Origin: Leptospiraceae bacterium
GTDB taxonomy: Bacteria > Spirochaetota > Leptospiria > Leptospirales > Leptospiraceae
Direction of reading: 5' to 3'
DNA length: 64,000 nucleotides
Assembly: GCA_016711485.1 (NCBI GenBank)
Contig: JADJSX010000025.1
Span: 310,001-374,000 of the forward strand
Positions 1 through 8,359 of this stretch are shown piece by piece. The translations under genes and the position numbers were made by a program. Numbering within the stretch: position 1 is the first letter of the stretch; every line of letters begins with the position of its first letter. The notes under the pieces were generated by a model that was not told the DNA's origin, did no database searches, and saw nothing but the letters and a program-made list of their open reading frames with translations.

Positions 1-303
1 TTTTGCAATTTGTGTATTGATTGGTTCTTTTACTGCGTAACTTTCTGCAACAAGTTCAAACACCCAATCGGATTCAGCGACGGCTTTTGATAAATCTTTA
101 TCGTAGGTGCCGGGAATCATTCTTGACTTGATTGTATCAGTTCTTACAGATTTAATTGCTTTGGTAATACCTTCTTTAGCTTTGTCCAAATCTCTTGCTA
201 ACATGTGAACTTTCGCTTCTCCAAACGCGGCAACAATAGCTGCACTGCCTGCACCCATGGAGCCATTTGCTCCAACGATTGTAACTGTTTTTATCTCTCT
301 CAT
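1..303 (-). CDS. 3-hydroxyacyl-CoA dehydrogenase, N-terminal part (runs off left edge)
   Basis: I translated this partial minus-strand gene by hand; it starts at ATG 301-303 and is open to the window edge (101 codons, C-terminus missing). The N-terminus reads MREIKTVTIVGANGSMGAG, a Rossmann dinucleotide fold with a GxxGxMG-type loop, and is followed by the AKVHMLARD strand and an AVAESDWVFELVAE segment. That arrangement is typical of the NAD-binding domain of 3-hydroxyacyl-CoA dehydrogenases (FadB/HADH type), which oxidise 3-hydroxyacyl-CoA to 3-ketoacyl-CoA in beta-oxidation. The catalytic His-Glu pair and dimerisation domain lie outside the window, so a single-domain enzyme cannot be told from a FadB/FadJ-like fusion. 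The fold is clear; the exact substrate is inference. Confidence 0.72.
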   Translation of the reverse strand, partial: MREIKTVTIVGANGSMGAGSAAIVAAFGEAKVHMLARDLDKAKEGITKAIKSVRTDTIKSRMIPGTYDKDLSKAVAESDWVFELVAESYAVKEPINTQIAK

Positions 304-466
304 AATTTATCTTATTCCAAAATTAGTATTCAACTCTGTTTTGCAAAATCGGTATTAGGAAGCTCACAATTTTTGCAACACTATCTTAATTACTCTGTAA
401 TTTTAGAATCATTTAATGAAAAGATTTTTTTTAAGTCAAAGAAAGCAAAAAGACAGTAAAGTTATT

Positions 467-1699
467 TCATTCAATGAATGGTAGTTCTATATTGAAATTA
501 ATTAGAATTTTATTCGTATTCTCTAAATAGTTCGTCAAGTTAGAAACTCTGATGTTTCCTTTGTGGTTTCTAATAATTTTTTCAACATAACACAAACCAA
601 GTCCAAAGTCGAGGGTAGGAATCGTATCATATACCATTTTGGAAATTCGAAAGAATGGTTCAAAAATTATATTTTGGTATTCAGCTGGAATTCCGTGTTG
701 TTCTTTTGTATCTTTTTCGGGTGTATTTAAAAAGGATATCTCTAAAGTATCTTTTCGTATTTCGAAAAGAATATAAATTTTGCTGTTTGCTTCTGAAAAT
801 TTATATGCATTCATTAAAAGTTCTTGAATTGCTTTTGAGAAATATTCCGAGTTAATATTTAATTTTCGAGAATTAGAAGCAAATGTATTGCCCGCAATAC
901 GAACTAGATGGTTTCGCAAATTTTCGTATTCTGAGTTTTCTGCTATGGTTGATTCGATTATATTATGAACTTGAGCAATGGTCAGTGGCTCTTTGGGTAA
1001 TTCATTGTTAATTACATAATCGATATCACCAATCATAAAAATAAGTTTATTTGAAAACTGTGTATTTTCAAATAACATATCCATTAAATCTTTTTCGACT
1101 ATATAGTTGTTATTTTCTAGTTTAGAACTATCTTTAATCAGTTGAACTAATGGAGCAAGTGTTCCTAGACCAGCCCCTTGTATAAGACTAGTATTGATAT
1201 TTGTCATTAACCCACTATCAATTTTATCTGAATCCTTTTTGATTAAGTTCTCTTTAAATAAATTCCAATTCAATTGGTGTTCAATTCGAATTTCTCTTTC
1301 CTTTTTTAGATTCTCATTGATAATTCGAAGTTCTGCAATTTCAAAAGCAGTACTAACACGACTTATTAATTCTGCAGAATTGAAAGGTTTTACTAAATAG
1401 TCATGGACCCCAATTTTAAATAATTCTACGACTGTCTTGATTTCTGTATCAGCAGTTAGAATAATTACAATCGGTTTGTGCCCGGCTTCAAATATTTTGA
1501 GCATCAAATCTTTTCCTGACATTTCAGCCATGTTCAAATCAAATATTACGACTAGAGTTGGATCTTGCATGTAAAGATCGAACGCTTTTTCTGGATTTGT
1601 AGAGGTTACTATTTGATAGCCTCTCTCGGATAGAGTTGCTTTTAAAACTTCTAATATAATTTCATCATCGTCAACGATTAATAGTTTGTTATTTTTCAT
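467..1699 (-). CDS. receiver domain fused to a histidine-kinase-type ATPase domain
   Basis: A 410-residue cytoplasmic signalling protein. Residues 1-120 form a receiver domain with the acidic pocket D10-D12, phospho-acceptor D54 (VVIFDLNM), T82 and K104 (YLVKPF). A helical linker at about 120-250 is followed by a GHKL ATPase with an N-box-like segment (ELLMNAYKFS) and a G-box (FGLGLCYVEKIIRNHKG). I see no canonical H-box (HExR/N) between the two, so autophosphorylation is doubtful; it may bind ATP as a regulator or be phosphorylated by another kinase. There are no membrane segments. It stands alone between the dehydrogenase and a gene-poor region. The domain assignment is secure; the partner and signal are unknown. 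Confidence 0.85.
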   Translation of the reverse strand: MKNNKLLIVDDDEIILEVLKATLSERGYQIVTSTNPEKAFDLYMQDPTLVVIFDLNMAEMSGKDLMLKIFEAGHKPIVIILTADTEIKTVVELFKIGVHDYLVKPFNSAELISRVSTAFEIAELRIINENLKKEREIRIEHQLNWNLFKENLIKKDSDKIDSGLMTNINTSLIQGAGLGTLAPLVQLIKDSSKLENNNYIVEKDLMDMLFENTQFSNKLIFMIGDIDYVINNELPKEPLTIAQVHNIIESTIAENSEYENLRNHLVRIAGNTFASNSRKLNINSEYFSKAIQELLMNAYKFSEANSKIYILFEIRKDTLEISFLNTPEKDTKEQHGIPAEYQNIIFEPFFRISKMVYDTIPTLDFGLGLCYVEKIIRNHKGNIRVSNLTNYLENTNKILINFNIELPFIE

Positions 1700-2145
1700 A
1701 TTTTAAAAAAGTCTATCTTAGAATTTGATGACCTAAGTTTTACTCCGATATCTGTTACTATTTCACCTTATACAGATAAGCATAAAGTGACAAGGGAAAT
1801 CGGCAACTTGGGTTACCGCTCAAAACCATTTATTAATTAGCCATACTGCTCTTCTTTTTTCTATTGTATACGATATAAAAAAGATTGATATTGTTTTGTC
1901 AAAAAATTTCGTTGCTGTATTATTTTTTTAACAAAATTTTTAAAATCGATATATACTTCCATTTTTGGGGTAAATCCTTCTATTTTGAGAATTATTTCTT
2001 TAGTTTTTCTAGATTCTACCTTATTTCTTGAGTTGTATATAATTATTCTTTTAGTGATTTGAATGGTAATACATTGTAAATGGAAAATTCGGAGTTGAAA
2101 AATTACTAACTCACTTTTCGTTATCATTTCTTTCTTAAAAAGTGT

Positions 2146-2240
2146 GCCCGGCATGGGCGATAACTTGAGGATGCAAGTCCCTTATGGAGGTTGATTGTAC
2201 CAACCATTAGCTGAAGACAAGGGTGGACTACTGCATAAAA
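2146..2240 (+). mobile_element. possible 5' remnant of a group II intron (domain I)
   Basis: The sequence GTGCCCGGCATGGGCG at about 2146, then GGATGCAAGTCCC, then CAAGGGTG near 2217, appears in the order and spacing of the 5' end and domain I of bacterial group II introns. The similarity fades before about 2240 and no reverse-transcriptase/maturase frame or domain V hairpin follows, so it would be a truncated relic. It joins directly to the right half of an inverted-repeat element. This is recognition by eye, not a covariance-model hit. Confidence 0.45.
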
Positions 2241-2320
2241 AGTGGACGCTGGACTCACCCGAACTCAATCATTGTTTTTGAGAGGCAATGATAATAGCGA
2301 TAACGTAAGATGAGTCTAAA
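2239..2320 (+). repeat. family-1 inverted-repeat element, right part (copy A)
   Basis: Contains the shared block AGTGGACGCTGGACTCAC, a hairpin TCATTG...CAATGA (2269-2274 with 2286-2291), and a diverged end motif AATAGCGATAACGTAAGATG. The same order recurs near 2640-2722 and 39652-39730. The hairpin sequence differs from the other copies but still pairs. Confidence 0.65.
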
Positions 2321-2581
2321 TACTTTTTAGTGTTCTCGCACTTTAGTAGGTATGGTATGACAAACATTACTTCAAATAAATCCGCACTGGAATGTATAAT
2401 TAACCTTCTTAGTTTTAAACTTAAAAATCTACCCTGAATGAAAAAACTTAATTTCTTTTATTCATTAATAAAAGTCCAGAGACTATTATATATTATCCGT
2501 AATATAGTAAAAAAGAAAATAGATAAAATAAATTCTAATTTAGAAAAATGTCCTAGAAGAACGTTAATTGCACTTCCCCTG

Positions 2582-2722
2582 TAAGTTACCTCAATTTTTA
2601 AGTAGAGAGGGAGAAACATTGAGTTCGGGTGCAAACATCAAGTGGACTCTGGACTCACCATAACTCAGTCATTTCTTTTGTTAAGAAATGATAATAGCGA
2701 TTGCGTAAGGTGAGTTACTAAC
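2582..2722 (+). repeat. family-1 inverted-repeat element (copy B)
   Basis: Shares GAAACATTGAGTTCGGGTGC and AAGTGGACTCTGGACTCACC with copy D near 39.6 kb, has the hairpin CATTTCTT/AAGAAATG (2670-2677 with 2683-2690), and ends in ATAGCGATTGCGTAAGGTGA followed by GTTACTAA. Copy C begins immediately at this end, giving a tandem arrangement. The left boundary is approximate. Confidence 0.7.
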
Positions 2723-2886
2723 TGACGTTACGCAAAAAAGGAAAATTATGAAGTTTGAAGATAAATTAAGAATATTAGAAAATGCTAATGAATTAATAAA
2801 TTCAATAGCCCGCGGCAGCGAGCCCACCGCTAGGTGCAAACCTCCCGTGGACGCAGGACTCACCTTGCGTAAGGTGAATTACTAAA
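2719..2886 (+). repeat. family-1 inverted-repeat element (copy C) with an internal 45-codon frame
   Basis: Starts with GACGTTACGCAAAAAAGG and ends with TTGCGTAAGGTGAATTACTA, giving inverted ends. It shares a different interior with copy E at 34.1 kb, including GAATATTAGAAA, GCTAATGAATTAAT and CAATAGCCCGCGGCAGCGA. An open frame at 2749-2886 starts MKFEDKLRILENANELINSI and runs to a stop inside the terminal motif; copy E keeps part of the same reading. The frame may be a captured gene N-terminus and is not called as a gene. Confidence 0.7.
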
Positions 2887-2981
2887 ATATTTTTTAAATT
2901 TTTTAAGGTTCGAATATTCTTCATTGACGATATCTTTCATGATTTGTAAAATAAGTAAACAGAGGAGATTGACATTTTAAT

Positions 2982-4286
2982 ATGAAAATAAACAAAAAAT
3001 TGATAATTCTATTTTCCGCATTTGTTCTGAATGTAATTTCGTTACATGCATGGGCGGATCATACCTTAGGTACTTACCCCGCACTAGCTAATATGCCTGA
3101 AATTAAAGATGCGAAACCAGTACCGGTAGAAGATTTTGAAGAATTTTTAAAGAAAGAAAGCGAAGGACTTGCAATACTATTAAAAGAACAGGAAGAATTT
3201 GCACGAGAACATATCTCTAATTATCCCCCAAAACCTGAAAGTATCCAATTCGACCCAACAGATAAAAAGAATTTACGAAAAAATTTTTTAAGGGCAATGA
3301 GACTCAATCCTGAAATACGTCTTGCCTACTTTATTCAAGAACTCCCCGGTGTAAATGTTCCGAAAGGAGAAAAGTTCCCAATTGAAAATTTGAGTGTATA
3401 CAAAAATCTTTCCTTTTTTACTCGAATGAATTTTCGAACTTTAAAAGTAAAATCTACTGTGAGTCCGTTAGCAATTTTAGCAACGGCATCCGATGAACCT
3501 GATTACGGTCATGATATTGGGCTTTATACAGACAGTGAAACTGAACATGGAAAAGAGTTTGGTTTTGGCGAACAACCATTTGGCGACAAACGTTATGAAT
3601 ATTCAAGCCAAGCGCCTTTTCATATGGGTTTTTACCATGAAGCTTGGGTTATTTACAAGGCGGGACCTTTTATTAAACGAACTCTGCCCGAATATAGAAT
3701 GAATCAATTTTTAAGTTTAGCAAGATACGCATTTAAAACGGGTCATCCATATTGGGGATATCGATTTACTGGTTGGGGTTTACATTTCGTACAAGATTTG
3801 ACACAACCATATCACACAACGGTATTGCCTGGAGTGGGAGCAACTAGAATGGTTATGATTAATGCAATTGCAATGATTGGTTTAGATGGCTCTAAAAATT
3901 CAATGATCAAAAGAGCGGCAGATCGCCATACTTCTATAGAACATTATCAGTTTGAATGGTTTGATAGTATCTTCCGAAATAAAGAAACGGATAATCTTAT
4001 GTTACGCGCTTTTTCTGATATTAGTGGCGACATTGCCTACGGAGAATTTGACAAAGACTATATTAGAAATGTTTTATCCAAAGAGTCTAACGCAAGATCC
4101 CAAGAGTTAGACGAAAAAATTGAATCATGGCAAAGTATTTTCAAATTTTTGGACTATGACGTTAAATATGAAGACGTAAAAGACCAATCAGACGAAAGAA
4201 AGCAGATTGATGAATTTCTAGTTGTGCTTATGAAATCATTTGGTGCACATACTCGTAATTATCTTCGAGCTGCATTGACGTATTAA
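2982..4286 (+). CDS. secreted zinc-dependent phospholipase C / S1-P1 nuclease-like protein
   Basis: 434 residues with a signal peptide (1-23). Predicted cleavage after HA would leave W24 at the mature N-terminus, and this superfamily uses its N-terminal Trp as a zinc ligand. Further candidate ligands are H214 or H219, H268 and D272 in WGLHFVQD, H278, and H316-x3-E320 in HTSIE, matching the HxxxE pair of the family. The enzymes hydrolyse phospholipids or nucleic acids with three zinc ions; which one applies here cannot be decided. The likely location is periplasmic or secreted. A GAGGAG ribosome site lies about 14 bases before the ATG. It stands alone between repeat-rich spacers. Fold assignment is moderate and substrate unknown. 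Confidence 0.6.
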   Translation: MKINKKLIILFSAFVLNVISLHAWADHTLGTYPALANMPEIKDAKPVPVEDFEEFLKKESEGLAILLKEQEEFAREHISNYPPKPESIQFDPTDKKNLRKNFLRAMRLNPEIRLAYFIQELPGVNVPKGEKFPIENLSVYKNLSFFTRMNFRTLKVKSTVSPLAILATASDEPDYGHDIGLYTDSETEHGKEFGFGEQPFGDKRYEYSSQAPFHMGFYHEAWVIYKAGPFIKRTLPEYRMNQFLSLARYAFKTGHPYWGYRFTGWGLHFVQDLTQPYHTTVLPGVGATRMVMINAIAMIGLDGSKNSMIKRAADRHTSIEHYQFEWFDSIFRNKETDNLMLRAFSDISGDIAYGEFDKDYIRNVLSKESNARSQELDEKIESWQSIFKFLDYDVKYEDVKDQSDERKQIDEFLVVLMKSFGAHTRNYLRAALTY

Positions 4287-4360
4287 ATTGAAAATATATA
4301 CCAAACTAAAAGTAATAATCCTTCAAAATTTTATTCGAAGTAGTATTTAGTCGAGCACAA

Positions 4361-4460
4361 TGCTGTCAAATTAAGAATTTTTGACTATGGATGGACTCAG
4401 ATAAGAATTTAAAATATCTGTGTTCATATGTGGTAATCTTTTTCTTTTAAGTTGACAGCA
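4361..4460. repeat. 100-bp inverted-repeat element
   Basis: TGCTGTCAAATTAAGAA at 4361-4377 is the near-perfect inverse of the segment ending TTGACAGCA at 4442-4460, enclosing about 65 bases of AT-rich DNA. It lies between the phospholipase-like gene and the 3' end of corA. It may be a small non-autonomous element or a long-stem transcript end; I see no second copy in the window. Confidence 0.5.
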
Positions 4461-4547
4461 CAAGGTAAGGAACAACTCATTTATCGAATTAGAAATGTGA
4501 GATTACTTTGGATGTTAAATATAAAAATTATTACTTTATAGATTTCT

Positions 4548-5759
4548 TTACAGCCAGTTTTTCTTTTTAAAATAATAAATCATTCCAATTAGGATAGATA
4601 TCATTACCCCCCAAACTGTCTGGTAACCGTACTGCCATTTGAGTTCTGGCATATATTCAAAATTCATTCCATAAATTCCAGCAATAAAAGTCAGAGGAAT
4701 AAAAATTGTTGCCACTGTTGTTAAAACTTTCATTGTTTCATTCATTTTTTGACTTAAAGAAGAAAAGTAAATATTGGTAAGACTTTCAAGTGCGGAATAC
4801 GTTGCATTAGCCTCTTCGATAGCATTACTACAACTATTGGACAAATCTCTAAAATACTTTTGATTTGAATTTCTGATAAAATGGGTTCTGTCTTGTAGAA
4901 TTTTGATGATCGCTTCCTTAAATGGAGTGAGTGATTTTTTTATTTTGCTTACGTCTTTTTTATTTTTTTCAATTAGCAGTAGTGTTGATTGTTTTGGATT
5001 TGTTAAAGTCTGTTTTTCGAGTAGAGCTACTTCATGGTTAATTGACTCAAGTGTTTCAAAATAATTGTCCAATATTGCATCTAAAAGTTGAAACAAAAGA
5101 AAATCACATTCTCTTTTTCTGACAAGACCTAAGTTATCGCGCATCCTTTGACGGATATGATTAAAGTGATCTCCTACTTCTTCTTGAAAAGAAACAAGGT
5201 AATTTTTCCCTAATACAAAAGATAATTGTTCTATGTATACTTGCTCGAAGTCATCTTTTGAAATGGATTTAATGCTAAAGAAGATATAATCGTCGTAATC
5301 CTCCATTTTGGGTCTTTGTGTTGTATCTACAACTTGTCTTACCGTTAAACTTTCCATTCCTAATGTGTTGCCTATCGCTTCAATAAATTTCACATCATGA
5401 ATTCCATGCAGGTTTAACCAGAAGTTATTGGTTTCATCATTTTTGTTAATTAAATTGTAATCGGTATTATCGAAGGATTCCGTGCATTTATTTTCATTGT
5501 ATGTAAATAGTTGAAGTTTTACTTCTTCTACTTTTTTTTCTCCAATGAAGGTAAACTCTGTTTTGCCTTTGGCTTCACTTTTAAGTTTTGAATAAGAATT
5601 AAAATCAATTCCAGTTATACTGCCGGTTATTTCTGTAAGAGATCGGAAACTTCTCATTAGAAGTTCGTCTGGATTTTTTAAGGCTTGGAGAATGTTTTCC
5701 GGTTTAAATGGTTCTAGAATTGTTTTTTCAATTTTCTTTCGAGTTATTTTCCATTTCAT
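4548..5759 (-). CDS. corA: magnesium/cobalt transporter CorA
   Basis: 403 residues, somewhat longer than E. coli CorA (316) because of the N-terminal region. The C-terminus has the two-helix pore architecture: TM1 (about 341-361, VATIFIPLTFIAGIYG), the GMN signature at 364-366, the periplasmic loop with MPEL, and TM2 (about 376-396) ending in lysines. The long soluble N-terminal funnel includes the coiled-coil stalk at about 230-330. CorA forms inner-membrane pentamers that carry Mg2+ down its electrochemical gradient and close when Mg2+ binds the funnel. The start is supported by AGGAG seven bases upstream. No Mg2+-sensing leader could be recognised in the short upstream region. Confidence 0.93.
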   Translation of the reverse strand: MKWKITRKKIEKTILEPFKPENILQALKNPDELLMRSFRSLTEITGSITGIDFNSYSKLKSEAKGKTEFTFIGEKKVEEVKLQLFTYNENKCTESFDNTDYNLINKNDETNNFWLNLHGIHDVKFIEAIGNTLGMESLTVRQVVDTTQRPKMEDYDDYIFFSIKSISKDDFEQVYIEQLSFVLGKNYLVSFQEEVGDHFNHIRQRMRDNLGLVRKRECDFLLFQLLDAILDNYFETLESINHEVALLEKQTLTNPKQSTLLLIEKNKKDVSKIKKSLTPFKEAIIKILQDRTHFIRNSNQKYFRDLSNSCSNAIEEANATYSALESLTNIYFSSLSQKMNETMKVLTTVATIFIPLTFIAGIYGMNFEYMPELKWQYGYQTVWGVMISILIGMIYYFKKKNWL

Positions 5760-5873
5760 TCATTTACTCCTATGATTTTGATCTTCTGTTTGGATGTAAA
5801 TAATTCATATTCTCTATATCCATCGATTAGATTCTAATTATTATTTCAATTTAGTTTTTTTTGTATTTTTATA

Positions 5874-5921
5874 ATTCACCTTACGCAGAAAAGCGAAAAG
5901 TAAGACGACAGGGATAATAAA
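5874..5921. repeat. family-1 inverted-repeat element, left-end fragment
   Basis: TTCACCTTACGCAGAAAAGC matches the left terminal inverted repeat of the element at 34.05 kb. The following bases AAGTAAGACGACAGGGA align with a more diverged fragment at 1761-1800 (CACCTTATACAGATAAGC, then GACAAGGGA). No right end follows. Confidence 0.5.
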
Positions 5922-5942
5922 ATCTCTGAGTTTTTCTACTGT

Positions 5943-7019
5943 TCATTCTAGAGAATTAAAATAATCTATTACCTGCGTATTTAGATTTTCGAAAGAATCT
6001 GCTTGAAAAACTTGTTCGTATTTTCTGTCTGTGCTTTTTTCTGGGGAACCTTTCAAGTAGTGTAAATCGTAATGGTATTTTAAAAGTAATATAGAAGCAG
6101 TATAACGATCATTATCCGTTATAGCTTGTGTAATTTGTAAATATATTTCACGACTCAGAAATCGTTTTAAGTATTGTATTTTTTTTAAAATAAATTCGTC
6201 TGATTTGTCATATTCTTCAGCCAATCGTTTGGCTCTTAATTCTAGAGGTAGTTCTACCCAGATTTTTTTTCCTGAATACATTTTTGAATAATATTTATCC
6301 GGTAATTGTATTCTTCCGATTTTTTTACTTTCTCCTTCGACGATTGAATACTTAGATTTTATTTTTTGCAAAGCCTGAAATAAATAGGATTCAAATAATT
6401 TTTGAGAAGGTTGGTCGGCGGAATCCCCACCAAGTAATGATCCTTTGTGGTTTGCGTATTTTTCTAAATGTAATGCTGGTTTTCCTGCTTGCATTAAATT
6501 TGAAAGTAATTCTGATTTGCCGCTTCCGCTGGGTCCATAAATAGAGACAGTGTCTGGAAACTCTTGATTTTGAAAGTAATCATTTACATAACGACGATAG
6601 TTTTGGTATCCCCCATCTACTAAAAAAGTTTTGTAGCCTATCAAATCCATTACGGTAAATAGAGACTTGGATCGCATTCCACCTCGCCAACAGTAAACTA
6701 CAAATTGACAAAATGGTTTATGATCTGTCGTATTTTTTTGATTGAAATTGAAAATGAGTTGTTCTATTTTTTCGAGATTGTTTTTTAGATTTCCAGCAAT
6801 TCGTTTTGCGCCGAGCTGCCTTGCTGTAAAAGGATTGTGTTTGTATTCGGTTCCTACTTCTGCCCTTTCTAAGTCATTCAAAACTGGTAAATTATAAGCT
6901 CCGGGGATATGATCTAAGGCAAATTCTGATTCGCTTCTCACATCGACTAGGATATGAGTCGAAGGAGAAAATTCATTTAATATACTCTCAATTGATTTTA
7001 TTTTTGAAATTTGTATCAT
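5943..7019 (-). CDS. mnmH: tRNA 2-selenouridine synthase
   Basis: 358 residues. The N-terminal rhodanese domain (about 10-145) carries DVRSESEFALDHIPGA and the catalytic Cys110 in YCWRGGMRS (W111-S117). The C-terminal P-loop domain starts at GPSGSGKS (162-169). This two-domain layout is specific to MnmH (SelU/YbbB), which replaces the sulfur of 2-thiouridine at the tRNA wobble position with selenium by way of a geranylated intermediate, using selenophosphate. It therefore implies selenium metabolism (SelD) elsewhere in the genome. The gene stands alone, with corA downstream on the same strand about 180 bases away. Confidence 0.92.
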   Translation of the reverse strand: MIQISKIKSIESILNEFSPSTHILVDVRSESEFALDHIPGAYNLPVLNDLERAEVGTEYKHNPFTARQLGAKRIAGNLKNNLEKIEQLIFNFNQKNTTDHKPFCQFVVYCWRGGMRSKSLFTVMDLIGYKTFLVDGGYQNYRRYVNDYFQNQEFPDTVSIYGPSGSGKSELLSNLMQAGKPALHLEKYANHKGSLLGGDSADQPSQKLFESYLFQALQKIKSKYSIVEGESKKIGRIQLPDKYYSKMYSGKKIWVELPLELRAKRLAEEYDKSDEFILKKIQYLKRFLSREIYLQITQAITDNDRYTASILLLKYHYDLHYLKGSPEKSTDRKYEQVFQADSFENLNTQVIDYFNSLE

Positions 7020-7222
7020 ACATTTGATATTGATTAAAATAAAAATAGAATTAAGTTACTAACGTGTACGGAAAAATTATTTTGAAAGTGACTTTATCAT
7101 TTAGTTTGTTTTTTTAATGAATCGACCCGAATCCATCAAGGAATTTATTACCAAAAAGTAAATCATTAAAAAAAATAAGTTTTGAAAAGAGTCTAATTTT
7201 TATCTTTTTGAAGGGATTGCCA

Positions 7223-8359
7223 ATGTTTATGAAAGTTATAATTATTTGTATTTTATTCCTATTTGTTTCTCCTCTTGGTGCTTATATGGATTATCCGTAT
7301 GGAGTAGGATTTCAAATCATTCAGTTACCTATGTTACCACTCGATGATGTGAATCCCGGAAAAGGAAAATTTTCTGGGAGGGTTAATCTCAGATTAATGA
7401 ATGTATGGTCTATTCAGTCAAATCGTTTTATTACAGATGGAGAGGAAGGTCAACTGGATGCTTCTTTGCGTTATGCGGTAACGGATTCATCGCAATTTGG
7501 TTTTTGTATTCCTGTTTCTGCCCGTGGCGGTGGATTTTTGGATGAAACGATTGAAAGATTTCATAGGTCAACAGGCGTTACCCAAGGGCAAAGGGATGAA
7601 TATCCTAGAAATCAATTTAATGTTAGTTATGAACCGTTAGCACCTTATTATCCGCTATTAGATCAGGATTTACTGTCCGCCTATATTGCGAGAAATTATG
7701 ACTTAAGAGCTTATCCAAGAAGATCAAGTGAACCTCCGGTAAATTTTCCTAGTGAGGATAATGATATTCGAAAATTACTCATTCACAAATATTTCCCATA
7801 TTTGAATGAATACAAAACCGAAGACTCAATTGGAAATTACGATGCATTAGCCGTTGCAAATCCTAGGCTCTATTTTCAGTCTACTTTACTGAGAGGAAGA
7901 TTTTGGTATGATAAAATTACAATTGGAGCCCAAGTAAAATTTCCAATGAAATCGGTTGAATTAATTGGAACTTCTGGAACGGACATTTCTGCATTTGCAG
8001 TATATCATAAGGATTGGTTTAATGGAAAAGTGAATTGGAAATTTGGAGTTTCTTTTTCTCGTTTTGAAATGCAGAGGTATAGAAATTTAGATTTAAGTCG
8101 TTATCAGTGGGTTTTTCGTCCTTCTTTAGTCTACAATTTGGATGAATTTTGGAAAATGCATTTTGAATATGTATATTATGCTTCTCCTATATTACATTGG
8201 AATAGACTTTCCGTTCCCACTCATCAAATTGGATTTGGCATTAGCCGCAAGTTTGATGATTATAGTTTTCAGATCGCAGGATTCGAAAATATACTTACTT
8301 ACTCTAATACTCCCGATATTGGCTTTTTAATTTCTATTCAAAAGTTTAATTTGAATTAG
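7223..8359 (+). CDS. outer-membrane-type protein, DUF3187-like
   Basis: I start this at ATG 7223 rather than the in-frame TTG at 7208, because AAGGGA lies seven bases before it; this gives 378 residues. A signal peptide (MFMKVIIICILFLFVSPLGA) precedes a chain rich in alternating aromatic and polar strands, as in beta-barrels. The segment ERFHRSTGVTQGQRDEYPRN resembles GYHRAIGIPYPLRDIYPDN in the convergent neighbour at 8356-9474, so the two look like paralogues; I place both in DUF3187, whose function is unknown. The stop codon overlaps the neighbour's stop by four bases. The family call is moderate; an outer-membrane location is inferred. Confidence 0.7.
   Translation: MFMKVIIICILFLFVSPLGAYMDYPYGVGFQIIQLPMLPLDDVNPGKGKFSGRVNLRLMNVWSIQSNRFITDGEEGQLDASLRYAVTDSSQFGFCIPVSARGGGFLDETIERFHRSTGVTQGQRDEYPRNQFNVSYEPLAPYYPLLDQDLLSAYIARNYDLRAYPRRSSEPPVNFPSEDNDIRKLLIHKYFPYLNEYKTEDSIGNYDALAVANPRLYFQSTLLRGRFWYDKITIGAQVKFPMKSVELIGTSGTDISAFAVYHKDWFNGKVNWKFGVSFSRFEMQRYRNLDLSRYQWVFRPSLVYNLDEFWKMHFEYVYYASPILHWNRLSVPTHQIGFGISRKFDDYSFQIAGFENILTYSNTPDIGFLISIQKFNLN

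Larger units (their letters stand above)
1700..2981. other. gene-free region with repeat elements and an intron remnant
   Basis: No convincing gene lies in these 1.28 kb. A 97-codon minus-strand frame at 1861-2154 has no start signal or domain I recognise. The region contains a fragment resembling a group II intron 5' end (about 2146-2240) and at least three copies or fragments of the inverted-repeat element with GCGTAAGGTGAG ends (2239-2320, about 2582-2722, 2719-2886). A degenerate left end of that element lies at 1761-1800. The stretch between 2320 and 2580 is AT-rich and shows nothing I can assign. Confidence 0.6.

Noticed and set aside
1861..2154. 97-codon open frame on the minus strand
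   Set aside because: It is rich in Ile/Lys as random AT-rich DNA is, has no ribosome site, no signal or domain, and its start lies in the intron-like segment.
2681..2863. 60-codon minus-strand frame over the repeat
   Set aside because: It reads through the inverted-repeat element; the composition and position follow the repeat, not a gene.
2239..2886. A CRISPR array
   Set aside because: The repeats are long (80-215 bases), few, without regular unique spacers and with inverted ends; no cas gene is near.
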